Of a DNA stretch of 5,231 bases, positions 1-5,231 are shown in pieces. A model generated the notes under the pieces. The model did no database searches. It was not told where the DNA came from and saw only the letters and a list, made by a program, of their open reading frames with translations. Position numbers and translations under genes: made by a program. This stretch comes from an uncultured Coriobacteriaceae bacterium (lineage in GTDB: Bacteria; Actinomycetota; Coriobacteriia; Coriobacteriales; QAMH01), in assembly GCA_902783925.1 (NCBI GenBank), contig CACZSV010000163.1, forward strand, positions 1-5,231, read 5' to 3'. Position 1 is the stretch's first letter. Every line of letters begins with the position of its first letter.

Positions 1-1263
1 ATGCGTCTGCATATCGCGGATGGTCACTTCCTCATTCACAAGCTCATCGGGCCCGCAAACGATCACAAGTGCGGCCTCGGACTTTCCGGCGACCTTGAAC
101 TGCGACTTGAGCGAGCGGTCCTGCGTATCGGAAACCGCGGCGATACCCGCATCGCGCAGCTGCTGAACGATACCGAACGCGCGCGGACGCACGGAGGCGT
201 CGACACTCGCAACGTAGACGGTCTTGGGGCGTCCCGCATCGAGGTCAATGCCGGCCGCCTCGAGCACGAGCATAATGCGCTCGAAGCCCACGGCAAAACC
301 CAGACCGGGCAGATCGCGGCCCCCGACCTCGCCCATGAGCTTGTCGTAGCGGCCACCGCCGCCGATGGCGCTCTGGGACCCAAGGCCTGCAGCCTCGCCA
401 TTCACCTGCACCTCGAAGACAGTGCCGGTGTAATAGTCAAAGCCACGCACCAGGCGCGGATCGACCGTATACGCGATGTCAGCCTCGTCAAGATACGCCT
501 TGACCTGGGCAAATCGATCGTTGCAGCTCTCGCAGAGGTTGTCGGAGAAACGTGGTGCGCCCTCCATCACCTCATAGCACTGAGGGTTCTTGCAATCGAA
601 CGAACGCAGCGGATTCGTCTCGACGCGGCGTTTGCAGTCATCGCAGAGCTCATTAATGTGCTCGCGCTCGTACTCACGGACCTTCTCTTCATACTGAGGA
701 CGGCAATTCTCGTCACCCATGGAATTGATGAGCAGCGTCATCTCGTCTTTGGGGATGCCGAGCTTCTCGAAAAAGCGCATGCACATGATAATCATCTCGG
801 CATCAGACGATGCATCGGTCGCGCCCAGGCATTCGACTCCGAGCTGGTGGAACTGGCGCAGGCGCCCCTTCTGAGGACGCTCGGCGCGAAACATGGGTCC
901 ACAGTAGTAGAGCTTGGCAGGAGCTCCGCCTTGCGGGACAAGATTATGCTCTGCGATGGCGCGCACGACGCTTGCCGTGCCTTCGGGACGCAGTGCCAAT
1001 TGCTGAGCGGCCTTGAGGGGTTTGCCCTCCTTCACGCTCTGCAGTGCGCCCATCGAATAGACGGTGAATATCTCTTTCGATGCAGCATCCGTGTCTTCTC
1101 CCAAACCACGGACGAAGAGCTCCGTCTGCTCGAAGAGGGGCGTCTCGACGGGCTCGTAGCCATAGAGCGTGAAGACGTCGCGGGCACACGCGAGAAACGC
1201 GTCCCACGCACGAGCTGCAGACGGCAGCAGGTCCTGCGTTCCCTTTGGTGCTTTGTACGCCAT
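1..1263 (-). CDS. hisS: Histidyl-tRNA synthetase, 3' end beyond the window
   Basis: This cytoplasmic class II aminoacyl-tRNA synthetase charges tRNA-His with histidine using ATP. The start is the ATG at 1263-1261 (MAYKAPKGTQDLLP). 421 residues are visible and no stop is reached. The family is usually about 420-430 residues, so only a few C-terminal residues are missing. Visible signatures are class II motif 2 around residues 125-140 (FRAERPQKGRLRQFHQ), the histidine-binding motif LVRGFDYYTG at 271-280, the glycine-rich GGGGRYDKL at 301-309, and motif 3 (GLGFAVGFERI) at 320-330. The C-terminal anticodon-binding domain runs from about residue 346. The insertion domain carries Cys207, Cys210, Cys224, Cys229, Cys244 and Cys247. 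The start overlaps the stop of the upstream gene as TAATG, which suggests translational coupling; the GGAG at 1276-1273 would serve as its ribosome binding site. The identification is secure. Confidence 0.97.
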   Translation of the reverse strand, partial: MAYKAPKGTQDLLPSAARAWDAFLACARDVFTLYGYEPVETPLFEQTELFVRGLGEDTDAASKEIFTVYSMGALQSVKEGKPLKAAQQLALRPEGTASVVRAIAEHNLVPQGGAPAKLYYCGPMFRAERPQKGRLRQFHQLGVECLGATDASSDAEMIIMCMRFFEKLGIPKDEMTLLINSMGDENCRPQYEEKVREYEREHINELCDDCKRRVETNPLRSFDCKNPQCYEVMEGAPRFSDNLCESCNDRFAQVKAYLDEADIAYTVDPRLVRGFDYYTGTVFEVQVNGEAAGLGSQSAIGGGGRYDKLMGEVGGRDLPGLGFAVGFERIMLVLEAAGIDLDAGRPKTVYVASVDASVRPRAFGIVQQLRDAGIAAVSDTQDRSLKSQFKVAGKSEAALVIVCGPDELVNEEVTIRDMQTH

Positions 1264-1718
1264 TATTGTGCGTCTCCTTCTGGCTGGTCTTGCGCCTGTG
1301 GCTCTTCTGGCTGAGCGCCGGACGACTGCTCCGACTGAGGCTGAGCCTGAGTTTCGGCTTCCGCCCCAGCGCCTGCTTCCGTTTCGGCCTGCTCCTGATC
1401 CTGGCCCTGAGCCTGCGTGGCATTCTGCGAATCGATGCGAGCGTATTCGTCTTCGAGAGCCTTGCGGCGCTGCTCGACTTCCTCGATCTTCGCGAAAAGC
1501 TCGGGATGAGCTGCGGTGTAATGCTCGTCGAGCTTGACTTCTTCGTATACGGCCTCACCGAGCTTTTTCATGAGGCTATCGTACTCGAGGCTCTGATCGA
1601 GCAGCTGGGTCTTGATCTTTGCCTTGATTGCAAAATCCCCAGCCATCTCGGAGAAACTCAAAAACGCCGCTGAGCCTTTCTCGAACATATCATCGAAGCT
1701 GTCTTGGATACCTGCCAT
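1263..1718 (-). CDS. Unrecognised 151-residue protein with predicted coiled coil and acidic Gln/Glu/Ala tail
   Basis: I do not recognise the family. The ATG at 1718-1716 is chosen because a perfect AGGAGG lies 6 nt upstream. An in-frame ATG further out (1784) would start before the rpmB terminator stem. Residues 1-97 (MAGIQDSFDDMFEKG onward) look helical and charged, and residues about 36-97 have a heptad-like pattern suggesting a coiled coil. From about residue 98 to the end the sequence is low-complexity Gln, Glu, Ala, Gly and Pro, with no Lys or Arg after residue 94, so it is probably disordered and acidic. There is no signal peptide, membrane segment or cysteine. The stop TAA overlaps the hisS start by one base, so the gene is probably co-translated with hisS. 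A function linked to translation is only a guess from position. Confidence 0.85.
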   Translation of the reverse strand: MAGIQDSFDDMFEKGSAAFLSFSEMAGDFAIKAKIKTQLLDQSLEYDSLMKKLGEAVYEEVKLDEHYTAAHPELFAKIEEVEQRRKALEDEYARIDSQNATQAQGQDQEQAETEAGAGAEAETQAQPQSEQSSGAQPEEPQAQDQPEGDAQ

Positions 1719-1724
1719 CGCAAA

Positions 1725-1730
1725 CCTCCT
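1725..1730 (-). promoter_or_regulatory. Consensus ribosome binding site of the 151-residue gene
   Basis: AGGAGG on the minus strand, 6 nt before the ATG at 1718-1716. It is a full match to the anti-Shine-Dalgarno core and decides the start of this gene over the in-frame ATG further upstream. Confidence 0.85.
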
Positions 1731-1745
1731 ACGAATATGAAATCT

Positions 1746-1775
1746 AAACAAAAAGAGACCCATGAAGGGCCTCTT
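1746..1775 (-). terminator. Intrinsic terminator after rpmB
   Basis: On the minus strand AGAGGCCC (1774-1767), loop TTCAT, then GGGTCTCT (1761-1754) form an 8-bp stem with one G-T pair. One outer A-T pair can extend it. It is followed directly by TTTTG and TTT. The stem begins about 20 nt after the rpmB stop. The plus strand has no T-tract after the stem, so it acts in the rpmB direction only. The hisS operon therefore needs either read-through or a promoter in the short stretch 1719-1750, where I see no convincing one. Confidence 0.8.
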
Positions 1776-1796
1776 GAACTGCATGTGTCACTGCAC

Positions 1797-1988
1797 TTAA
1801 GCGCGCGTAACCTTGCCTGCCTTCAGGCAGCTCGTGCACACATTTGCCTTGCGCACATGGCCCTTTGCATCCTTAATGGTGACCTTCTGGATATTCGGAC
1901 GGAATACCCTGTTGGTCTTGACGTGAGAATGGCTCACGTTGCGGCCAGCAGACGGGTGCTTACCACAAACTTCGCATACCTTCGACAT
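1797..1988 (-). CDS. rpmB: Large ribosomal subunit protein bL28, zinc-binding form
   Basis: bL28 is a small basic protein of the 50S subunit. The 63-residue product starts MSKVCEVCGKHP and ends CLKAGKVTRA, the normal length for this family. Cys5-x2-Cys8 and Cys51-x2-Cys54 form the paired CxxC knuckles of the zinc-containing (C+) type. NVSHSHVKTNRVFRPN at residues 17-32 is the conserved RNA-contacting stretch. The start is supported by AAGGAG (2003-1998) 9 nt upstream. The gene appears to be a single-gene transcription unit, with a candidate promoter near 2067-2075 and an intrinsic terminator just after it. In bacteria that also keep a cysteine-free L28 copy, that copy is the one usually induced by zinc starvation. 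No such copy is visible here. Confidence 0.97.
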   Translation of the reverse strand: MSKVCEVCGKHPSAGRNVSHSHVKTNRVFRPNIQKVTIKDAKGHVRKANVCTSCLKAGKVTRA

Positions 1989-2066
1989 TGTTCCTGACTC
2001 CTTGCTGCAAACGGCTCAAACCGTGTTTACATACGAAATAACGCGCTCATGTCGCGCGAATTCAGA

Positions 2067-2075
2067 ACTATAGCA
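2067..2075 (-). promoter_or_regulatory. Candidate extended -10 promoter of rpmB
   Basis: The minus strand reads TGCTATAGT, an extended -10 (TGn) followed by TATAGT, one mismatch from TATAAT. It lies about 80 nt before the rpmB start. The -35 region at 17-nt spacing (GGTACA, 2095-2090) matches the consensus only in its last three bases, which is compatible with an extended -10 promoter. It was read by eye and no transcription start is known. Confidence 0.5.
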
Positions 2076-2090
2076 CAAATCAGGTGCTAT
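2070..2090. repeat. Perfect 7-bp inverted repeat over the rpmB promoter, possible operator
   Basis: ATAGCAC (2070-2076) and GTGCTAT (2084-2090) are perfect inverted arms around a 7-nt centre AAATCAG. The left arm covers part of the -10 hexamer and the TG extension, and the rest lies in the -10/-35 spacer. A dimeric repressor bound here would block the promoter. No regulator family is recognised, and the sequence does not look like a typical Zur box. Confidence 0.4.
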
Positions 2091-2218
2091 GTACCCATAA
2101 ATTTGGCGAAAAATACCGTTCTGGATACGCCGGTGTCTGCTGCTGCGATTTGTGAGGGTGCCGGTGCGTTTTGCTGCATCCTAAATGCTTGGCAGGAAGC
2201 AATTCGTGATCGACGTAG

Positions 2219-2291
2219 GTTGCGTGGCATTCCATAACCTGTGAAAACAAGGAGCAGCCCCAACACGAGTTTCGTGTTATTCCTTAACCTG
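2219..2291. repeat. Pair of 23-bp imperfect direct repeats 50 bp apart
   Basis: Positions 2219-2241 and 2269-2291 match at 19 of 23 bases, both ending in ATTCC[A/T]TAACCTG. A related block, attcggataacct, appears at 2938-2950 at the start of the right-hand repeat flanking the array. The outer sequence between copies aligns poorly, so this is an old duplication or a short conserved motif. Confidence 0.5.
2262..2278. repeat. Perfect 7-bp hairpin with 3-nt loop
   Basis: AACACGA (2262-2268), GTT, TCGTGTT (2272-2278) form a perfect short-loop stem. No T-tract follows on either strand, so it is not a typical terminator. It overlaps the second of the 23-bp repeats. The first copy cannot form the same stem. 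Confidence 0.55.
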
Positions 2292-2424
2292 CGTCATACA
2301 GAGAGCCGATTCGACACAGGCAATATGATAACTCGCAAGCTACGTAACGTTGGCGTGAAGGAACAGGGGGCTGAGCGGGGTGCGGGGCATGGAATGCGTG
2401 TCCCGGAGCAAATCCGCACGAGCA

Positions 2425-2445
2425 GGAAGCGCCAGCGGCGCTTCC
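2425..2445. repeat. Perfect 9-bp GC-rich hairpin with 3-nt loop
   Basis: GGAAGCGCC (2425-2433), AGC, GGCGCTTCC (2437-2445) are perfect inverted arms. This is the most stable simple hairpin in the gene-free region. Neither strand has a T-tract after it, so Rho-independent termination is not supported. It could be a structured RNA element, a cruciform, or a protein site. Confidence 0.7.
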
Positions 2446-2518
2446 ACGCGAGCTCAGGACTGTCTGATCACAGGATGCTCGCCCCATGCCTCCTGGCGTG
2501 CATAAAGGCCGTTCGAAG

Positions 2519-2570
2519 AACCTGAGCAAGATGCGAGCCCGCGTCCGCGCGAAGTTAAAGCCAAAGGTGC
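2519..2570. repeat. Left imperfect direct repeat flanking the array
   Basis: This 52-bp block begins aacctgagcaag and ends in gttaaagccaaaggtgc. It matches 2946-2997 at 43 of 52 positions with no gaps. Eight of the nine differences are transitions. Its last ten bases are also the first half-site of the array, so the flank and the array are physically fused. Confidence 0.8.
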
Positions 2571-2883
2571 ACGGATTCCAGTGCCCGGGTCATGCACCTT
2601 TTGGGTTATCTGCCAAAGGTGCACCGAACCTCTCTATCGGAGTCGTTCACCTTTTGGGTTTTCTGCCAAAGGTGCACCGACCTCTCTATCGGAGCCGTTC
2701 ACCTTTTGGGTTTTCTGCCAAAGGTGCACCGACCTCTCTATCGGAGTCGTTCACCTTTTGCCCCTGTGAGCGAAGGTGCGCGGGTTGCCCGGCTGCGGCC
2801 GTGCACCTTTTGTTGTCTCGGTCAAAGGTGCATGGGCTTCTCTATCGGAGCCGTTCACCTTTTGTTGTTCCGGCCAAAGGTGC
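2561..2883. repeat. Tandem 52-nt array of alternating inverted half-sites
   Basis: Seven CCAAAGGTGC-type arms (GGTG cores at 2566, 2618, 2671, 2723, 2775, 2827, 2879) alternate with six CACCTTTTG-type arms (CACC cores at 2595, 2648, 2700, 2752, 2804, 2856). GGTG-to-CACC gaps are 25 nt except for one of 26, and CACC-to-GGTG gaps are always 19 nt, giving a 52-nt period. Units starting at 2613, 2666 and 2718 are almost identical and share tctctatcgg in the middle. The first unit (2561) and fifth (2771) have unrelated middles of the same length. Each arm can pair with either neighbour. All three plus-strand frames stay open across the middle, but a 52-nt period rules out a protein repeat. Function is unknown. 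Confidence 0.9.
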
Positions 2884-2945
2884 GCCGGCTTGCGACATGG
2901 ATGAATTACCGACGGAGCGGGATGGGGCATGGGGATTATTCGGAT

Positions 2946-2997
2946 AACCTAAGCAGGATGCGGGTCTGTGTCCACGCAAAGTTAAAGCCAAAGGAGC
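2946..2997. repeat. Right imperfect direct repeat flanking the array
   Basis: This block begins aacctaagcagg and ends gttaaagccaaaggagc, the partner of 2519-2570 at an offset of 427 bp. It ends in a degenerate half-site (CCAAAGGAGC) that is out of phase with the 52-nt array period. Confidence 0.8.
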
Positions 2998-3017
2998 GAA
3001 AAGACAGCGGCTTTTCG
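2997..3017. repeat. 7-bp inverted repeat between xerC and the array
   Basis: CGAAAAG (2997-3003), ACAGCGG, CTTTTCG (3011-3017) are perfect arms. It lies about 90 nt beyond the recombinase stop. The stem is A/T-rich and has no T-tract beyond it, so it is at best a weak terminator for the trmFO-xerC transcript. Confidence 0.4.
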
Positions 3018-3101
3018 TGACGACGCGCTGAGTGCCGGGCGCAGATCCGCATCCCAACATCTGCCATTTGCCTTTAGCGATGCAGCATACGCGGCTGCAA
3101 G

Positions 3102-3116
3102 CACGTTACGAACGTG
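3102..3116. repeat. 6-bp inverted repeat spanning the recombinase stop codon
   Basis: CACGTT (3102-3107), ACG, AACGTG (3111-3116) are perfect arms around a 3-nt loop. The TAA stop at 3108-3106 lies inside. It may be chance in a short stretch, or a weak 3'-end hairpin. Confidence 0.35.
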
Positions 3117-4044
3117 GATGGGCCTGCTTGTAGGTTTCCTTCATATGCTTTAGGGACAGATGCGTATACACCTGCGTGGTAGAGAGGCTCGCATGGCCAA
3201 GCATCTCTTGGACGCTGCGCAGATCCGCTCCACCCTCGACCAGATCCGTCGCAAATGCATGGCGCATATCATGCGGATGAAGCGAGGGGTCAAGGCCCGC
3301 CTGAGCAGCGCGCCTCTTGAAAACGCGCCTCAGGCTGTCGGCAGACATGGCTTTCCCACGTGTGGAGAGAAACAGGGCATCGGTCGTTCCCGCAATCATG
3401 AGCTTTGGCCGCCCATTTCTCATGTAATCCTGTATTGCGTCGAGCGCTACCTCGTAAAGAGGCACGATGCGTTCTTTGCTCCCCTTGCCAAACAGCCTGA
3501 CGCTCGCGCTAGAAAAGTCCACATCCCCCGTCTTGAGACGAGCAGCTTCTGCAATACGGGCACCACTTGCATAGAGTAGTTCGAGAAATGCCCTATCGCG
3601 CAAGCCAACGACATTGTCTTCGCATACCTCGAGCAAAACGCTTATATCCGAATCGCTCGTCTTGCGCGGCAGATCCCGGCGTATCTTTGGCGACGCGGCC
3701 GCACTCGCCGGATTAGTGCTGCATGCACCGACGATGTTGAGATATTTGTAGAAGGTCCTCACAGCAGAGAGGCGGCGCGCAGCGGTCTTGGTCACGTATC
3801 CCGCAGCATTGAGCTCGGCAAGATAACGCCTAAACCTTCGGTAATCGACTCTCAGCGGGTCGACTTTGCTGCGCGCTGCCCAATCGAGATAGCTCCTGAC
3901 ATCGATGCAATATGCGCGAACCGTATGCACCGAAAGGCCGCGCTCGACCTCGAGATGCCGAGCGAAATCGCATGCAAGCTGAGCAGCCTTCGCATCGAAA
4001 CGTTCGTCTTCGAAATACTGCTGAGCATCGAGCGTTGCTGCCAT
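3106..4044 (-). CDS. xerC: XerC/XerD-type tyrosine recombinase
   Basis: This 312-residue site-specific recombinase most likely resolves chromosome dimers at a dif site before cell division. The N-terminal SAM-like core-binding domain spans about residues 22-105 (ARHLEVERGLSVHTVRAY). The C-terminal catalytic domain carries Arg163 (ASGARIAE), Lys187 (GKGSKERIVPL), His258 and Arg261 (HPHDMRHAFAT), His284 (MLGHASLSTT) and the nucleophile Tyr293 (VYTHL). The set is complete, so the enzyme should be active. The end, AHPRS, is typical of Xer proteins. The ATG at 4044-4042 lies 3 nt after the trmFO stop, with only a weak GAGGGG 12 nt upstream, so translation is probably coupled to trmFO. The TrmFO-Xer order is also common in Firmicutes, which favours the housekeeping enzyme over a phage integrase. 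Whether to name it XerC or XerD cannot be decided here. Confidence 0.93.
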   Translation of the reverse strand: MAATLDAQQYFEDERFDAKAAQLACDFARHLEVERGLSVHTVRAYCIDVRSYLDWAARSKVDPLRVDYRRFRRYLAELNAAGYVTKTAARRLSAVRTFYKYLNIVGACSTNPASAAASPKIRRDLPRKTSDSDISVLLEVCEDNVVGLRDRAFLELLYASGARIAEAARLKTGDVDFSSASVRLFGKGSKERIVPLYEVALDAIQDYMRNGRPKLMIAGTTDALFLSTRGKAMSADSLRRVFKRRAAQAGLDPSLHPHDMRHAFATDLVEGGADLRSVQEMLGHASLSTTQVYTHLSLKHMKETYKQAHPRS

Positions 4045-4047
4045 GCG

Positions 4048-5231
4048 CTACATCAACCCCTCGGGTCTATGCACGCACGCAAAGAGGTCTGAACGTTCAG
4101 CCACAAACGCATCGATTGCCTCGTGCGCGCGTCGCGCATACGCGGCCTTGCGCTCGCGCTTATTCCTGATTTTGGGAACGATGGGGTCGATAATGCCGTA
4201 GTTCACGTGCATGGGCTGATAATCCTGCGTCTCGGGGTCGGTTGCATAGTCGAGCAAGCAGCCAAAAAGGGAATCGTGGGGCAAGTGAGGGGGTGTAAGC
4301 CCCGCGAGTTCGGCATATACGGCAAGCGCCACGAACAGCCCCGAGGCGACCGCCTCAAGATAGCCTTCCGTACCCGTAATCTGACCCGCGAGATGAATGC
4401 TTGGGTGCTTGGGTAACGCCAGCGTGCGCGTGAGCACATGTGGGCAATCCACAAAGGTGTTGCGATGCATGACGCCATAGCGGGAAAACTCCGCATGCTC
4501 CAGCCCGGGAATCATTCTGAACACGCGCTCCTGCTCGCCAAAACGCAAGTTGGTCTGAAATCCCACGAGGTTATACGCACTGGCAGCAGCGTTTTCCGCG
4601 CGGAGCTGGACAGCCGCCCAGGGGCGCCTGCCCGTCCGGGGATCGGTAAGACCGACGGGTTTGAGCGCTCCATGGCTGAGCGCGTCGACCCCAGTGCGGG
4701 CAACCTCTTCGACGGGCTGGCACGCTGCGAAAAGCTCGCGCCGCTCGAAATCTTTATCGATAACGCGTCTGGCATTCACGAGCTCCTCGACAAAGGCCTC
4801 GTATTCCTCGCGATTCATGGGCGCGTTGAGATAATCGGCGCTTCCGCCCTTGTCATAGCGCGATTGCGCGAAGACAACGCTTCGGTCGATCGAATCCGCT
4901 TCGACAATAGGAGCTGCCGCATCGTAGAACGCGAGGCTTTCGCTGCCAAGCTCGTGCGCCAGAAGCTCAGCGAGCGCATCGGATGTTAGCGGGCCAGTCG
5001 CAATGATTGCAGGGCCATCAGGCAAAGCAATCGCTTCTTCTTGCACGAGCTCGATATTGTCAAACGCCTCGAGCATCTTTTTGACGCGCGAAGAAAACCT
5101 GTCACGGTCGACTGCAAGCGCACCGCCTGCAGCAACTTCTGTTTTATGTGCCGCGTCGAGAAGACACGAACCGAGGGCGGCAAGTTCGTATTTAAGCGAA
5201 CCCGCCGCTGTTTCTGGGTCTTTGCTCTTGA
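4048..5231 (-). CDS. trmFO: FAD/folate-dependent tRNA (uracil-54-C5)-methyltransferase, N-terminus beyond the window
   Basis: TrmFO makes ribothymidine at position 54 of the tRNA T-loop, using methylenetetrahydrofolate as carbon donor and FAD as reductant. The in-frame codons extend to 5229, giving 393 visible residues that begin KSKDPETAAG. By comparison with known family members about 55 residues are missing, including the GxGxxG FAD loop and the catalytic cysteine of the CSNSLRS motif. Visible hallmarks are AGGALAVDR (residues 34-42), IIATGPLTS, FYDAAAPIVE, the second conserved cysteine Cys170 (FAACQPVEEVA), KPVGLTDPRTGRRPWAAVQL, YGVMHRNTF, and the C-terminal flavin motif GQITGTEGYLEAVASG (about 282-297). 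The C-terminus runs a little past the usual end. In the usual gene order topA lies upstream, but it is not in this window. Identification is secure. Confidence 0.96.
   Translation of the reverse strand, partial: KSKDPETAAGSLKYELAALGSCLLDAAHKTEVAAGGALAVDRDRFSSRVKKMLEAFDNIELVQEEAIALPDGPAIIATGPLTSDALAELLAHELGSESLAFYDAAAPIVEADSIDRSVVFAQSRYDKGGSADYLNAPMNREEYEAFVEELVNARRVIDKDFERRELFAACQPVEEVARTGVDALSHGALKPVGLTDPRTGRRPWAAVQLRAENAAASAYNLVGFQTNLRFGEQERVFRMIPGLEHAEFSRYGVMHRNTFVDCPHVLTRTLALPKHPSIHLAGQITGTEGYLEAVASGLFVALAVYAELAGLTPPHLPHDSLFGCLLDYATDPETQDYQPMHVNYGIIDPIVPKIRNKRERKAAYARRAHEAIDAFVAERSDLFACVHRPEGLM

Larger units (their letters stand above)
2091..2518. other. Gene-free stretch left of the repeat array
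   Basis: I find no credible gene on either strand. The open frames here lack ribosome binding sites and recognisable protein sequence. No tRNA or rRNA pattern is evident. The stretch holds two perfect short-loop hairpins and a pair of 23-bp imperfect direct repeats (described separately). It may be decayed or non-coding regulatory DNA. Confidence 0.6.

Noticed and set aside
1..1314. Long plus-strand open frame of 437 codons
   Set aside because: It is the antisense shadow of hisS. The minus strand gives unmistakable histidyl-tRNA synthetase motifs over the same stretch.
1719..1784. Longer start for the 151-residue gene at 1784
   Set aside because: It would begin upstream of the rpmB terminator and lacks a ribosome binding site, while 1718 has a perfect AGGAGG at ideal distance.
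2049..2529. Small open frames on both strands left of the array
   Set aside because: Short, without ribosome binding sites, and with compositions that resemble random translation.
2500..2530. tRNA T-arm suggested by GTTCGAA
   Set aside because: No flanking stem, acceptor or anticodon arm can be fitted around it on either strand.
2561..2883. CRISPR array
   Set aside because: The intervals between arms are conserved or nearly identical in several units rather than unique spacers, the repeat core is short and alternates in orientation, and no cas gene is present.
2519..2997. Integron attC array, suggested by GTTAAAG motifs and a nearby tyrosine recombinase
   Set aside because: GTTAAAG does not fit GTTRRRY, there are no gene cassettes between units, and the recombinase is an ordinary Xer without visible integrase features.
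2486..3020. Proteins of about 150 residues encoded on the plus strand over the array
   Set aside because: No ribosome binding site, all three frames open at once, a period not divisible by three, and no recognisable family.
3061..3105. dif site just after xerC
   Set aside because: No 28-bp site with two 11-bp arms and a 6-bp centre was seen; only a 6-bp palindrome over the stop codon.
4048..5076. TrmFO starting at the ATG at 5076
   Set aside because: The frame stays open upstream to the window edge and encodes conserved TrmFO sequence (AGGALAVDR), so this ATG is internal.

Overview
The window is a moderately GC-rich bacterial chromosome segment. Every protein gene I can support lies on the minus strand. 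Read in the direction of transcription, the order is trmFO (5' end outside the window), xerC-type tyrosine recombinase, about 1.1 kb without genes, rpmB, an unrecognised small acidic gene, and hisS (3' end outside the window). TrmFO followed immediately by a Xer recombinase, a zinc-type L28, and high GC together suggest a deep-branching actinobacterium, most likely Coriobacteriia (Collinsella, Olsenella or Eggerthella relatives). This placement is inference from gene content, not from a search.

Positions 1-1263 hold hisS. It overlaps by one base (TAATG) the stop of a 151-residue unrecognised gene at 1263-1718, so the two are probably translationally coupled. A stem-loop with a T-tract at 1746-1775 separates this pair from rpmB (1797-1988), which has its own strong ribosome binding site and a candidate extended -10 promoter overlapped by a perfect inverted repeat. 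These genes belong to translation: tRNA charging and the large ribosomal subunit.

Positions 1989-3105 carry no credible gene. The left part (about 2091-2518) has two perfect short-loop hairpins and a pair of 23-bp imperfect repeats 50 bp apart. The right part (2519-2997) is the most unusual structure in the window. It is an array of seven GGTG-type and six CACC-type half-sites in alternating orientation, with gaps of 25 and 19 nt kept almost without exception, giving a 52-nt period. The array is bounded by two 52-bp imperfect direct repeats. All three plus-strand frames are open across its middle, but the period is not a multiple of three, so it is not a protein-coding repeat.

Positions 3106-4044 hold the recombinase gene with a complete catalytic set. 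Three bases separate its start from the stop of trmFO (4048 to the window end), which encodes the FAD- and folate-dependent tRNA U54 methyltransferase. The two almost certainly share a transcript. No clear terminator follows the recombinase gene, so its transcript could run into the repeat array.
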